DNA of 64,000 nt, from contig MU385730.1 of assembly GCA_022497155.1 (NCBI GenBank), positions 650,519 to 714,518 on the forward strand, read 5' to 3'. Below are positions 23,102 to 34,477 of the stretch, piece after piece. Each line of letters starts with the position of its first letter. Position 1 is the first letter of the stretch. The notes under the pieces are model-generated. The model saw nothing but the letters and a program-made list of their open reading frames with translations. It made no database searches and was not told where the DNA came from. This stretch comes from Whalleya microplaca. Its lineage: Eukaryota > Ascomycota > Sordariomycetes > Xylariales > Xylariaceae. A program made the position numbers and the translations under genes.

Positions 23102-23679
23102 TACGGCTAAACTTCCCGAGCAGCTCCCCAGGAGCGCGAGAGAAAAAATCTTAGATTTTAAGCTTTATTTTTTTTATAATTTCTAAAGCAGATATATAAA
23201 TTAAAGTTCTTTTAAAAATAAACTTTTAATAGTTATTAGCGAATTTATTTTACTTTTAGTATTAAATATAAGGTTAGTTAATATAATCGTTTAAACCAAA
23301 AGTGCTAAAAATAAGTGCGTTAAGTTAATTTTTTAGATCTCGTTTTTTTTATTATATTTTAGTGATTTAAAATTATAGTTTACTTATATAAATATAAGTA
23401 GTTTAATATTTATTTTAATACTAATTTCGGGCTACTTAAATAGTCGTTAATTTTATTTAGTAGTAAATTATAACATTTTAGGATAAGAAATTAATATTAA
23501 GTCTTTATTTTTATATATTTCTAATAGTTAACTGTTAAGTTTTTTCTAATTACGCTAATAAATCTCGCCTAAATTAAAATTCTCGAATTTTCGATATAGT
23601 AATATTTTTTTCTGCCTTTTTTAGCTAGTTCTATAAAATAGCAATAATATAAGTTTGAGCTAGTCTGTTATCCTTAAGG

Positions 23680-24405
23680 GCGGTAATTTTATCATTCTTT
23701 GTTTTTAGTTTCTTAATTAAGGCAATAATATTAAAAGGAAAAGGAGATTTTAGGGATAAGATTTTACTATTTTTTGCCTTTAGTTTTTCGGTTAAAATAA
23801 TAATTTCCCTTACTTTTATTTTTAGCTTCTTAATTTTATTGTTTTTTGTTTTTAGTTTTCCGTTTAAAACAATAACTTTATTTGTTTTTACCTTTAATTT
23901 TTTAATCTTTTCGTTTTTTGTTTTTAGTTTCTTATTTAAAACTATAACTTTATTTACTTTTATTTTTAGTTTTTTAATTTTTTTATCTTTTGTTTTTAGT
24001 TTTTTACTTAAAGCAATAATTTTATTATCTCTTGCCTTTAGCTTTTTAGTTAAAACAATAATGTTAGGAAAAAAAAAAGCTTTTAGAGATAAAATTTTAT
24101 TATTTTTTGTTTTTAGTTTCTTATTTAATGTAATAACTTTATTATTTTTTATTTTTATATTTTTAATTTTATTGTTTTTTATTTTTAGGTTTTTGTTTAA
24201 AGTAATAACTTTATTATTTCTTGCTTTTAATTTCTCGGCTAAAATAATAATTTTATTATCTTTTGCCTTTAGCCTATCGGCTAAAGTAATAACTTTATTA
24301 TCTTTCGCTTTTAGCTTTTTAATTAAGGTAATAATATTATTAGAAAGAAATTTATTTAGGAATAAAATCTTAATATCCTTTTTTTTAATTAGTTATTTAA
24401 AGTAA
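23680..24405 (-). pseudogene. Decayed coiled-coil repeat reading frame in the AT-rich element
   Basis: Read on the minus strand, this stretch gives a periodic, highly charged peptide of about 11-residue units with Ile/Leu at fixed spacing (units like KIIALSKKLKTKD and KVITLTKKLKAR), repeated about 15 times. That is the pattern of a long coiled coil. The plus-strand frame over 23839-24405 is only its hydrophobic mirror. It lies near the 3' end of the element, downstream of the RT remains, so it may be an accessory ORF. Stops occur around it and no intact gene remains. Confidence 0.5.
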
Positions 24406-27400
24406 TAATATTAAAAGGTACAGAGGTTTTTAAGGTAGAAATTTTATTATTTTTTACTTTTAGTTTATTATTTAAGGCAATAATATTAGGAAATGCGGAA
24501 ATTTTTAAAATAGAAATCTTAATATCTTTTATATCCGATTAACTTTTCAGATTATTTATTTGAATATTTTTTATACCGATTTTCTTTTTTAATATTTTAA
24601 TCGCTTTTTTTCCGTCTGGGTTTAAAAGTAAGTTTAAATTTTTTTGTCGTTCTTTTTATAAGTTGCCGATAAAGATAGCAATTTTTATATCTTTTTTTTA
24701 TAGGTAGTTTTAGCTTTTGTTTTTAAAGTTAATAAGTTTACTTTTTTTTAGGTAAATTATTTTCCCAGGTTTTTGATTCGATTTTTTAGTTTGTCGATAT
24801 TTTATTTGCGTTTTTTTTTTAATGGTTAATTATCTAAATTACTCGCGTTAGTGTTATTTTAAAAATATTAGCTTACGGCTTTATTTCTAAAAGTATTACC
24901 TAGTTATATTTTATAATCTTTTTATTATTTTAAGTCTATTATAATCTTTAGCTTTCGCTTAATAGAGGCGCTTAATCGAGAATAGGGAATTAAGATTCCG
25001 GTTAGGGTTATAAATTGCTATAAAATTAAACCACTATTAGTTAGAGATTAAAAAAAGATGTTTTAATTTTTATAATATTTTATATTTTTGTTAAAAAATT
25101 GTCTAACTATAAATACATTTTTTATTGCTATATATCTAAAGGCTTTAAAATTTGCGAAAGTAAGTTTATTTAAATTTTAATTAGTTTATATACTTATATA
25201 TAGCCGGCTCTTAAAAAAAAAGGCTTGAGAATTAAAACGTTCTATTTTTTTTATAATTTTTTTCGATAAAACGTTAGAAATGTTTTTGCGGATAAGAGAT
25301 TTTGTTATAATTTGTTACTCGAAAATTTTATCGCCCGTTATTTTTATATTTATCGGTAGTTTAACGAACGCTATATTAAAAGATCTTATTTTAGATTCTA
25401 GCTATCATTATTATTAATAATTTATTATTTATCCGATCCGGGTATAAGGGTATATTATAACTGGTATTTTAAAAACTTCGCCTAAAAACGCGCTTCCTAT
25501 TATTAAAGCTTTTCCCTTAAAAGCTTTAGCTTAGATAAATATATACAGTAATTTTTAAGTTTCTTTAAAATAAGGTAAAACTTTAAAGCCGTTTGTATTA
25601 GCATTTTTAAATATTTTATAGCTTTTTTTAGCTGCCTTTATAATAAAGCTCCTATTCTTTAATTTAAAGTATCGATAAATTAATTTTTTAGCTTATTAAA
25701 TTATATTATTTTCCTATTGTTTGTTTTTTTTCTTAGTAGTAATAATGCTTTTAACTTTTATAAAAAAGAGGTTTAAATTGTCTTTTCTTTTTTGCGATAT
25801 TTGTAATATTGCGGGAATTACGATTTTAGCTTTTATTTATTCTTTAGTTTTAATTTTTTCAGCCGTTATTATCGGAATGTTATTTTATAAGTCTGTTATA
25901 ATAATAAAAAGTTTGTTTTTACGGGTAAAAATATAAAGTAATTTAATAGTAAGGTATATATAGTAAAAGTTAGCTAATTAAGCTATTAATTATATATAGT
26001 TTTAACTGAAAAATAAATGATATTGCCTCCTAATTAAGTTAGTATTATAATATACGGAATATAGTAATAAGGTAATTTATTTAAATAAGAATATAAGTCG
26101 TAATATTTTAATATTTATTAGTAGATAATATATATTATTTATAGTTTAAAAAAACGTAATAGTTTAAAACTTTAATTAATAATAAATATATTATAAATAT
26201 AAATATATAAGATAAATATATATAATTAAAAACCTGTAAATTAAAATAATAAAGAATAAATAATTCGGAATAAAGGGTATAAAAAGTAGTGGAACCGGCC
26301 TTATATTAATATCGGTGCTAAAATATATAGCTTTTTTTAAAGTTTATTTTTTTTTATACCTGCTTTAAGTTAATACGCGTTTACCCTAACTAAGGATGCT
26401 CTTGCCTTATATATTATAATGTTTATTCTTTAGTTAATATATATATTTAAAAAGAATATTAAAATTAAGGTATAATCGGGTTGCAAACGGTTAAATCTAA
26501 AGTGCGGCTTAGGTTAATAAATATATAATTTTTATTTATATTTATAGTTTTATTTAATAATTACCCTAAATCCCCTAGCGTAATAAGCCTATAATACTTA
26601 ACTGTTCTGTCTAGAAAATTTTGTAAAAAAGGTTTTAGATTATTTACGTAGACTTTTTATTAATTTCTGCGGGTGCTCGGGTTAATAATCCAGACTAATA
26701 TATCTGATATAACCTAGTTAATTTTCTAAAAACCTTGCTAAATTAAAGCTAACTTTCCCCTAGCTTTATTATTGTTTAAATCGGTTAATAGTTTATTATA
26801 TTTAAACTATCGAATAAGTCGATTTTTATCGCGTACGTATTTTTATACTTAAGATTTTTTAAAATATAAATGAGAAATTTCCTAACTTAAATTTTTAAAT
26901 TCCCGTTTTATTAAATAAGTTCTTATAGTTTCTTTAAATTTTTTATGTTAGTTGTTTAGGCGTATCGCTTATATAGGTTCTTTAGTTAAAACTAGCGGAT
27001 AATTAATATTGAAAAGATTAGTAATTAGTTTAAATTATTAATTTAATATAATTTATATAAGAGACAAGTTATAGTTTTTTATCTTTCGATAGTTAATTTT
27101 TTTAATTATAGTATTAATTTATTTCTCCTAAAAGTATAGTTTTTTATATCTAATTAAAAAGGCTTATTTCTTTAATTATTTAGTTAATAATCTAACCAGT
27201 TTTTTAATTATACCGAACGACCATCCGGAATATATTAGTTTATATGTTATTTTCGCTCCTCGATTTTTAAAATACGTATTTACTACTTTATAAATAAATA
27301 GCTTCCTATTATTTAAATAAATTTAATAAAATATTCCTAAAATTGATTTTATAGTTTATTAATTTTAAATAACGTAATTAAAGTTTGCGGTTAAGCTGGG

Positions 27401-28879
27401 GAACTTAAATAAAAATCTCAAAAAGTAATTTATAATTAGCAAAATATATTAATATCTTTTGTTTTTAATAGGTTTAATAAAGCTAATATAGTTTATTTTA
27501 ATCAGGTCTTAAGGTTATATAATAATAATTCTCCGAGAATTAACTATAGATAGTAATTTATTGCCTATTTTTATATAGGTATAATATTAATAGAAATAAG
27601 TTATAGTATTGCTATATCGAAAGGGCTATTAAAATCTCCCGATTAAGTTTTTTAAAGTAACTATTATTATATAATACCTATAACTATTATATACTTATGC
27701 TAAAGTTATGTAAGTTTTAGATTTTAATAAGTATTTTACTAACTATTTATTTTTCTCTAGGTGATATAAGGTTTTGCCTACTAACCGGAATTTGGTTATA
27801 TTCCTAATAATATTTTATTATTAATTTTTAGTTAGATAATTAATAGAAGCTGATTTTAATATTAAAAATCTTACTATATTTTTATATTATTTAATTTTTA
27901 TATATAATTTATTTAGTATTTTTAAATGCCGATTAGTATCGAGAGAAATTTTAGATAAAAAAGTGTTATTTATTATAGAAGTTATTATAAAAGGGAGAGT
28001 AATCCTTTCTGCATTTTAAAGATATATAGATAGTAAGTAGCTAAGTTAAAGTTTAGTTATATTAGATAATATAAATAGCAATTTTTCCGAATTAAATTTT
28101 TTTATAAATTAGTAGATATTTCCGGTTAGTCGGGAGAATCCGTTAGTAATTTAAATTATTTTAAATATATTTAGCCGATATTAAATTATAAATTAATATT
28201 TTCCTAGCTGTTTTAATTAGATAGCTACTTATTTTTTAGTTTCGGATTTATACCTAAAGATTTTTAATAGGTTTAAGTAATTAGTATATAATATAATTAG
28301 AAATAGAGATTTAATTATTATTTACCGACATTTAGCCAGGGATTTTATAATATCCAGAGCTTTTTTTTTTCTAATAGAATACTGTATTTTAATATTTAAA
28401 AATTTGAATGCTATAAATAGCATTACTTGTATAAACGATATAATAGTATTTATAATAGGGGTACTTATTAAATAGTTAGAAAATTAAAATAGAATTTTAT
28501 TTGCACTAATTAATAAAGCATTAGCTGCTAAATGAAATTATAAGTTAGGGTCGGGATTTTTAATTAATTATATTTAGATTTCTTAATAGATAGTTTAAAA
28601 AGCGTCTTTTTATTCTTTTTTCTAGCAAAAGGGTTTCTATTATATCTTAATTTATATAAAGGGTTTTTTTTATAAGGTTGTTTTATTTACTAGCTTTAGA
28701 TAGGCTATCTTTAAAAAGTAAATCATATTTATTTTACCGGGAAAAAATATTTTAAGATATAATAATAGATATAAAAACTTTTTTAATTTTTTAATATTAC
28801 GCGGATAGTTTTCCGGGAAAGCTTATTTAATAAATCGATTTTTATATTTAATCGAGGGTTATATTTTTTTTATATTTAG

Positions 28880-29190
28880 TTTAAAGCCTAGACTTTATAT
28901 TAAATCTGCGAATAGAATAGTTTTTTTGGGAGATAACCCGATAGGAATAAAAGCAATTTGAAGAAAATATTAAAAATATAAAAAGTTAAATATATTTTTA
29001 AAAGTAGCTGCTAATATATTATAGTTATCGATAAAAATATTAAATAATATCCTTTATTTAAGGTAATACTTTAATAGTATAGGTAACGTAAGCTTAGAAG
29101 TTCCGTTAGCTAAAGGCCACTCCTTAAACCTAATGTTTTTTAAAGTATAATAGATATAAGGCGATCCCGTTATTCCTTACGGTATTTTTC
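28880..29190 (-). pseudogene. Reverse-transcriptase remnant (Ty3-like)
   Basis: Translated on the minus strand with stops ignored, this stretch gives a PQG..GSPYIYYTLK segment, then about 45 residues later FIDN in the position of the catalytic Asp pair, then AATFKNI and GLSPKKTILF. This order fits RTs of fungal Ty3-type elements. The second Asp codon reads as Asn, the change expected from a C:G to T:A mutation. At least two stop codons interrupt it. Confidence 0.6.
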
Positions 29191-30294
29191 TGTTAATTTA
29201 TTATTTATTTGGAGTAATAAATGTTATTTTATATTAATTTTTCGCACTAGTAGGTATTATTTAGTAACCGTAAGCGGCATTTCCTTAAAAAAAAATGTTA
29301 TATATCCTTTAAATTAATGTATAAAAAACTTTATTTCGATTATATATAAACTATTAAGGTTTTATAGTAATAAAGTTTATAAAATAATAATTTATAACTA
29401 TTTTTAATTTTTTGTTTTTTTTTATTGGGAATTAAATATAAATTTTTTATTTTAAAATGTTTAGATAAATTAGTCCGGCATACTTTATTTATAGGAAGAT
29501 TTTGCTAGTAAAAATACGTTTATTAGGTATATATTTCGGTTATTTTAGTTTAAAGAGCTAAGCTTATAAGTCTATTATAATAATATATTTAATTAGATTT
29601 GTCGGTTTAATATTATTAAATATAGTAACGAAATAATTACGCCATATATATGCTAGTTATTTAATTAATATAATTTGTTTTAAACTTTTTATTTTATTGT
29701 TAATTTGTAATTTAGATTTCTTAAATTAATTATCCACTATTAGTTAAGGATTCTAGCTTAAGTCTTACTAGCTTAAATAATAAGTTATTTATGGTTGCCT
29801 AATATATCTTTAATTAATAAGGGTTATTATAAATATAATTAATAATAAAAATAATCTATTTATAAATATAAAAATTTGTTTAATAAAAAATTTGCGATAA
29901 TATAAGGTGGCTAAATTTCTAAGAATCTTTTTAGAATATTTTAAGCTACCGGTATCGAAATCTTTTCTAAAAGATTTATTATATTTAATAGTTTTTAATG
30001 CCAGTTAAATATTATTTTAGTTATTTAGTGTAACTATAGTTTCTTTTTTATTATTATATATAAATATAAAATAAGTTAGGGAATTAAAAAATAAATCGGT
30101 AATAATACGCGCCTAATAAGTAAAGTGTGCTTTATTAAACGAATTATATTTTCTATAGAGTTTAATATAAGGTATAAAGAGAAAGTAATTTAAATTTCCG
30201 CTTAGTTTTATAAGAATTTCAGATATATTAGCAAAAAATTTTAGTATATATAATCGTAATCCTTTTATACCGATAGGTATATTAAAAAGGGGAG

Positions 30295-30499
30295 TGTCAC
30301 GTGTTACAAGGGTCAAGGTGGCTTGGCGACCTAATTCTTGTGTATTTTATGTAATACTAAGATAGAGGAAAAAGGAAGGAATCTAAGCTAAAAGGTCGGC
30401 CGAGAAATTTACCATACATGTCAGGTGTAGGGCCTAAGCTGTGATTACGTAATGCGCACGGACCACACCTTAATCCTGTGCCTGGCCTGTGCCATAACA
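30295..30499 (+). mobile_element. Solo LTR, family A, 205 bp, with target duplication
   Basis: Starts TGTCACGTGTTA and ends GCCATAACA (TG...CA), flanked by a perfect 5-bp duplication GGGAG at 30290-30294 and 30500-30504. Its base composition is normal, rich in CA and TG, while the DNA on both sides is stripped of them. Diverged copies occur at 52223-52448 and, inverted, at 60384-60580. No internal element is attached, so it is a solo LTR left by recombination. Confidence 0.92.
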
Positions 30500-33049
30500 G
30501 GGAGCTTATATAGGAATTATACCTTTATTATTAGCTTTTTCTGGGTATATAAAAATATTAAATATTTGATTAATAATTTATAAATTAGTTTTTAACAAAT
30601 TTTTGCTTACCGGCATTATAAAAATTGCGTTAGTATAAAGCTTTTATTAAGTATATTTCCCAGCTTAAAATTAGGTGGGGTGAATTATTATTTCGGTAAA
30701 TAAGTCCGGAATAATTACTTTTTTTTTAGTAAAATATATATGTTTTATATTATTTTTTTTTTGTCTTTAAAAATATTAAAATGTCCTAAAGGTCTCTTAT
30801 AATTAAGAGCTTAATTTAGGCTTAAGTTTTTTAGATATTTTTTATTTAGTCGGTATTAGTAGATATTACTATAGTATATTCGGTAATATTAATTATTTCT
30901 AAAAAAAGGTTTATTTCGACTAGTTTTTCTATTTTAAAGTTTGAGTTTAAATCTTTAGAGTATAAATTATCTATTTTATTTTTAGATTTTTATAGCTTTT
31001 TTACGGTAGAAAAGTAATATTTAGGTTTCTATATTATTTATAAAGGGCTTACGGCTGGAGCGTCTTATATATAAATATTGTAAGTTTGCTTATTAATTTT
31101 AGTTAGTATAAACCGCTCGATCTTAAATTTAATAACGGCTTGATTTTTTCGGAGCTAGCTTTTGCCTAAAAGTAAATTATAAGATTAATTTAATCTAACT
31201 ATATATACTCGGAATATAGTTAGAATTCCTTTAATTACGAAAGGGAAAATAATATAATAATTAATTATAAAAGTGCTATTATCTGCTATTTTAAGTTTAT
31301 ATAATTCTATAATAATAATAAGTTTTAAATTTTTCTTTCGGGTATATATTAAATTAATAAATTCCGATATAAATTTATAGTTTATTAAATAATATTAAAT
31401 AAGTTATTTATTAATTTCCCTAAAAATAAATTTAAAATAGGTTTTTTTATTATTTAAGTAAGCCTTATTTATAACTTTAGCTGTTATAATAGTTATTATA
31501 CCGTATGTAGAATAATATTTATATATCTTTTTGTTTTTACGTAAGGAGGTTTTTAGACGTTACTCTTTAATAGTTAATTTTATTTTTTTAGCCAGCTGTA
31601 CTTTAATAATAGGAAACCGATTTAATAATTAACCTTATATTATAGAAAGGAACGGAATAGTTTTTAATAATTCTTTTATATTTATCCGATTATACTAATA
31701 ATTCTTATATACTCAGATAGGGATTATATTCTTTTTGTTGCCTAAACTCGCATCTTTTTTTTTTGACTATATTTTTGCTTTTATATCGGCCAAACGCTAA
31801 GCTAACTCTTTTTTGCTGGGAAGATTTATGGCTTTCGATTATATTTTTAAACTAGGGTTTCCGGGTTAATTAATATTTCTCGGTATATTTAAGCTACTAG
31901 TAATATTTTCTAGGGTATTAAATACTTGTCGCCTTTTTTTAGCCGCTATAGCTATAAGTTTCTTAAATAAATTTGGCTAAAAGCTAGTACTATTCTTATC
32001 TAAAATCTCGCGATTATAAAAGGCTATTATTATAAAAATCCCGTTAGTTCTTTATATAATAATTTATATAATATAAGCTTATAAAATTATTAGTTTTATT
32101 TAATTCTTATTTAAATTTTTAGCCGGGTTAGTATAAGGTAATTCTTCTTATAAGTTTTTAAAGATTGGCTGTTTTATAATAATTATTTTTTAGATATAAG
32201 AGATTTTAATTTAAAGTTATTAGATTTTGGGATATAGGTTTAAGCTATATTTTTTTATATTATAATTTTAGCAGATAAAAAGTGGTTTATTTTAAAGATT
32301 AAAACGTAATAAGTAATTCCGGCTAAAATATTCGGTACTTCTATATTAATAATAGTGTTTAGGAGGCCGGTTTTTTATTAGTTGTTTATTTTTTCGTTTT
32401 TTTTAATTATTACGATAGTTTTTTTATTTATATTTATAGTTTAAAAATGGAGGCTGGCCAGGGTTTATAGGTATATATTAAATATGGGTATTTATTAGAT
32501 ATTGTGGCTAATTCTAATAAAAGATTATAGGCATTATAGGAAATATAAGTCTTATAGGGGTACTTTCCGCTAGAGCAGAAACGGCGATATTATTTATACG
32601 CGTAAATATAGTACCGAATTTCTAAAAGATCTTTTTATTAGTTATTCGACCTCTGGCTCTTCTGCTATCTACTATATTTATAAAATCAGTATTTTTACTA
32701 GGACGTACCGCATAAATAGAAATAGTATTAATTATATTATAAAATCTGTAATTTCGGGAGAAGTTCCTAATATTATCTAGCTTTTTGTTATAGTAAAGCC
32801 GATTAGTTATTCGATTTTGTAAGAAGTAATTTTCCTAATGTTTACTTAAATATAGGTACTTATATATCTTATTTTTTAAAATATTTTATTAAGCCGTATT
32901 AGCTTGAGGGAATAAATTAATAGCTCGTTTTATAAATTGAGCTATAGTTTTTTTTAAACGGCGTTTTAGATTATTGATTTTTAAGGAGAGACTGATATTA
33001 TATTTGCTAATTTTTAATAGGAATCTTTTATATAGTCCGCTTTTTAATT

Positions 33050-33500
33050 GTTTTTAATTTAAACGCCTATCGGAATGTAGTTTATTAAATTAAATTTTTA
33101 TATTTTTACGTAATCTTTTCCGGAATATAAAGCGTAGTTTGATAATTTTTTGGTTTTCTAATATATTAGCTAGAGTATTATTTTCTATAAAAAGTTTGAT
33201 ATTTTTAATATATTTGTTTGGATTTTTTTTAGTTAGTTTTTTAAAAATAAAAATGTCGGCATTTATTTTAATGTATATATAACGACGGTTATTAAATAGA
33301 TTTTTAAATAATTCTTTTATAGAAATAATAGAGTTAATTGTAGATTTTCCCGAACTTTTTGGCTTAGGGATTCCTATTTCTGGATTTTCGGGTTTAATCT
33401 TTTTTTGTTTTAACTGCTCCCGTTTTGACTGATTTTATTTTAACAATAGGTTACTTACAAGCTCGGAGGCTAAATTTAAGACAATAGGATTTATATCGTT
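33050..33500 (-). pseudogene. Long decayed frame near the 5' end of the element
   Basis: The minus strand keeps a nearly open, Lys-rich frame here (with pieces such as KPENPEIGIPKPKSSGKS). Its position between the 5' repeat and the RT would suit a gag-type protein, but I see no zinc knuckle and cannot name it. Confidence 0.35.
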
Positions 33501-34351
33501 TTTATTCTCTATATAAGAGGCTATAGGTTCGGCCGATTAGTTTAAAATTTCTTTTTATTAGACGTTTTTCTAATTTTTTACTCGGTTATTATCTAATATA
33601 GATAGCGTATAAATAAAATTCCTTAATTCTTTATTAAACGGGCTAATTTGTAGTGTCTTTAGGGTTTGGGGTATTAAAGTATTATAATATGTTATTTAGG
33701 TATATAAGGTATAAAAAGATTTTTAAATTACTGTAGTCTTTTTTTAAAATAGGCAAGGGATTTTATAATTATATTATACGGCTTATGTTTTTATATCTTT
33801 TTTTAACTATATTTATATTATTTTTTAAAAATAAGTTATATAAGTTAGTAAATAAAACTATATATAAATAATAGTTTAGTTTATAAGTATAATTATATAA
33901 ATTAGTATAAAGGTTTAGTGCGAGATAGTAAATAGTTAGTACTTTTTTGTACCGATTTAAATAAGTGTATATTAAGTGCGACTGTTACTAAAATATAACG
34001 TTTTTTTTATCTATAGGTATAATCGAAATTTAGTAGACGTTTATATTAAGACATTAACGCGAGTTAATTAAAATAAAGCTATAAATATATTAATAGTTGC
34101 GGGTTAAAGAAAATAAATTTTAATATGTTTTTATATATTTTAATTAGTTTAATTAATTCGTAATTTTAATGTTTTTATTATTTGTTATCGCTTGGTTTAA
34201 TTAATTATTTAATTAATTAATTAATTAATTACTTTTTTATAGGTTCCGATTATTGCGATCGTTTTAGAAGATGGGATATTTTAAATAAACCGTAATAGGA
34301 AACGAAACCGCGTAAGGACTAAGAAACGAAAGCTGTAAGCTCTTACCAGTT

Positions 34352-34472
34352 GAAGTAAGGGATTAAGATATTGATTGGAGGCGGAAAAGAAGTTGTATTA
34401 GAGGTGGAAAGTGTGCCCCAGCTAGCTAAGAAAATTACGTATTTGACCATAAGGTCACGTGCCCAGCCCATA
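34352..34472 (-). repeat. Right terminal direct repeat of the 11.5-kb element
   Basis: Partner of 22981-23101, 121 bp. In the element's orientation this is the 5' repeat, followed by AAC and then a TGG-starting putative primer-binding stretch. Normal GC content resumes abruptly at its inner edge. Confidence 0.85.
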
Positions 34473-34477
34473 ATACT

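Larger units (their letters stand above)
22981..34472 (-). mobile_element. RIP-mutated 11.5-kb LTR-type retroelement with atypical ends
   Basis: A 121-bp direct repeat bounds the block (22981-23101 and 34352-34472), flanked by a matching 5-bp direct repeat ATACT at 22976-22980 and 34473-34477. The interior is extremely AT-rich and nearly lacks CpA and TpG but keeps CpG, as repeat-induced point mutation leaves it. Reverse-transcriptase remains on the minus strand (28880-29190) set the orientation, so the right repeat is the 5' one. On that strand a TGG-starting stretch (TGGTAAGAGCTTACAG) follows the repeat after 3 nt, in the place of a tRNA primer-binding site. The repeats start TATGGG and end CTTC rather than TG...CA, and no clean polypurine tract precedes the 3' repeat. 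So 'LTR retrotransposon' is an inference from RT, repeats and target duplication together. Confidence 0.72.

Noticed and set aside
23839..24405. 188-codon plus-strand frame giving a Phe/Leu/Ile-rich peptide
   Set aside because: It is the mirror of the minus-strand Lys-rich coiled-coil repeat in AT-rich DNA; few stops arise because of the repeat.
22980..34470. Shifting the 11.5-kb element's repeats by one or two bases to obtain TG...CA ends
   Set aside because: With that shift the flanks read GATAC and TAATA, which do not match; the ATACT duplication supports the boundaries given.
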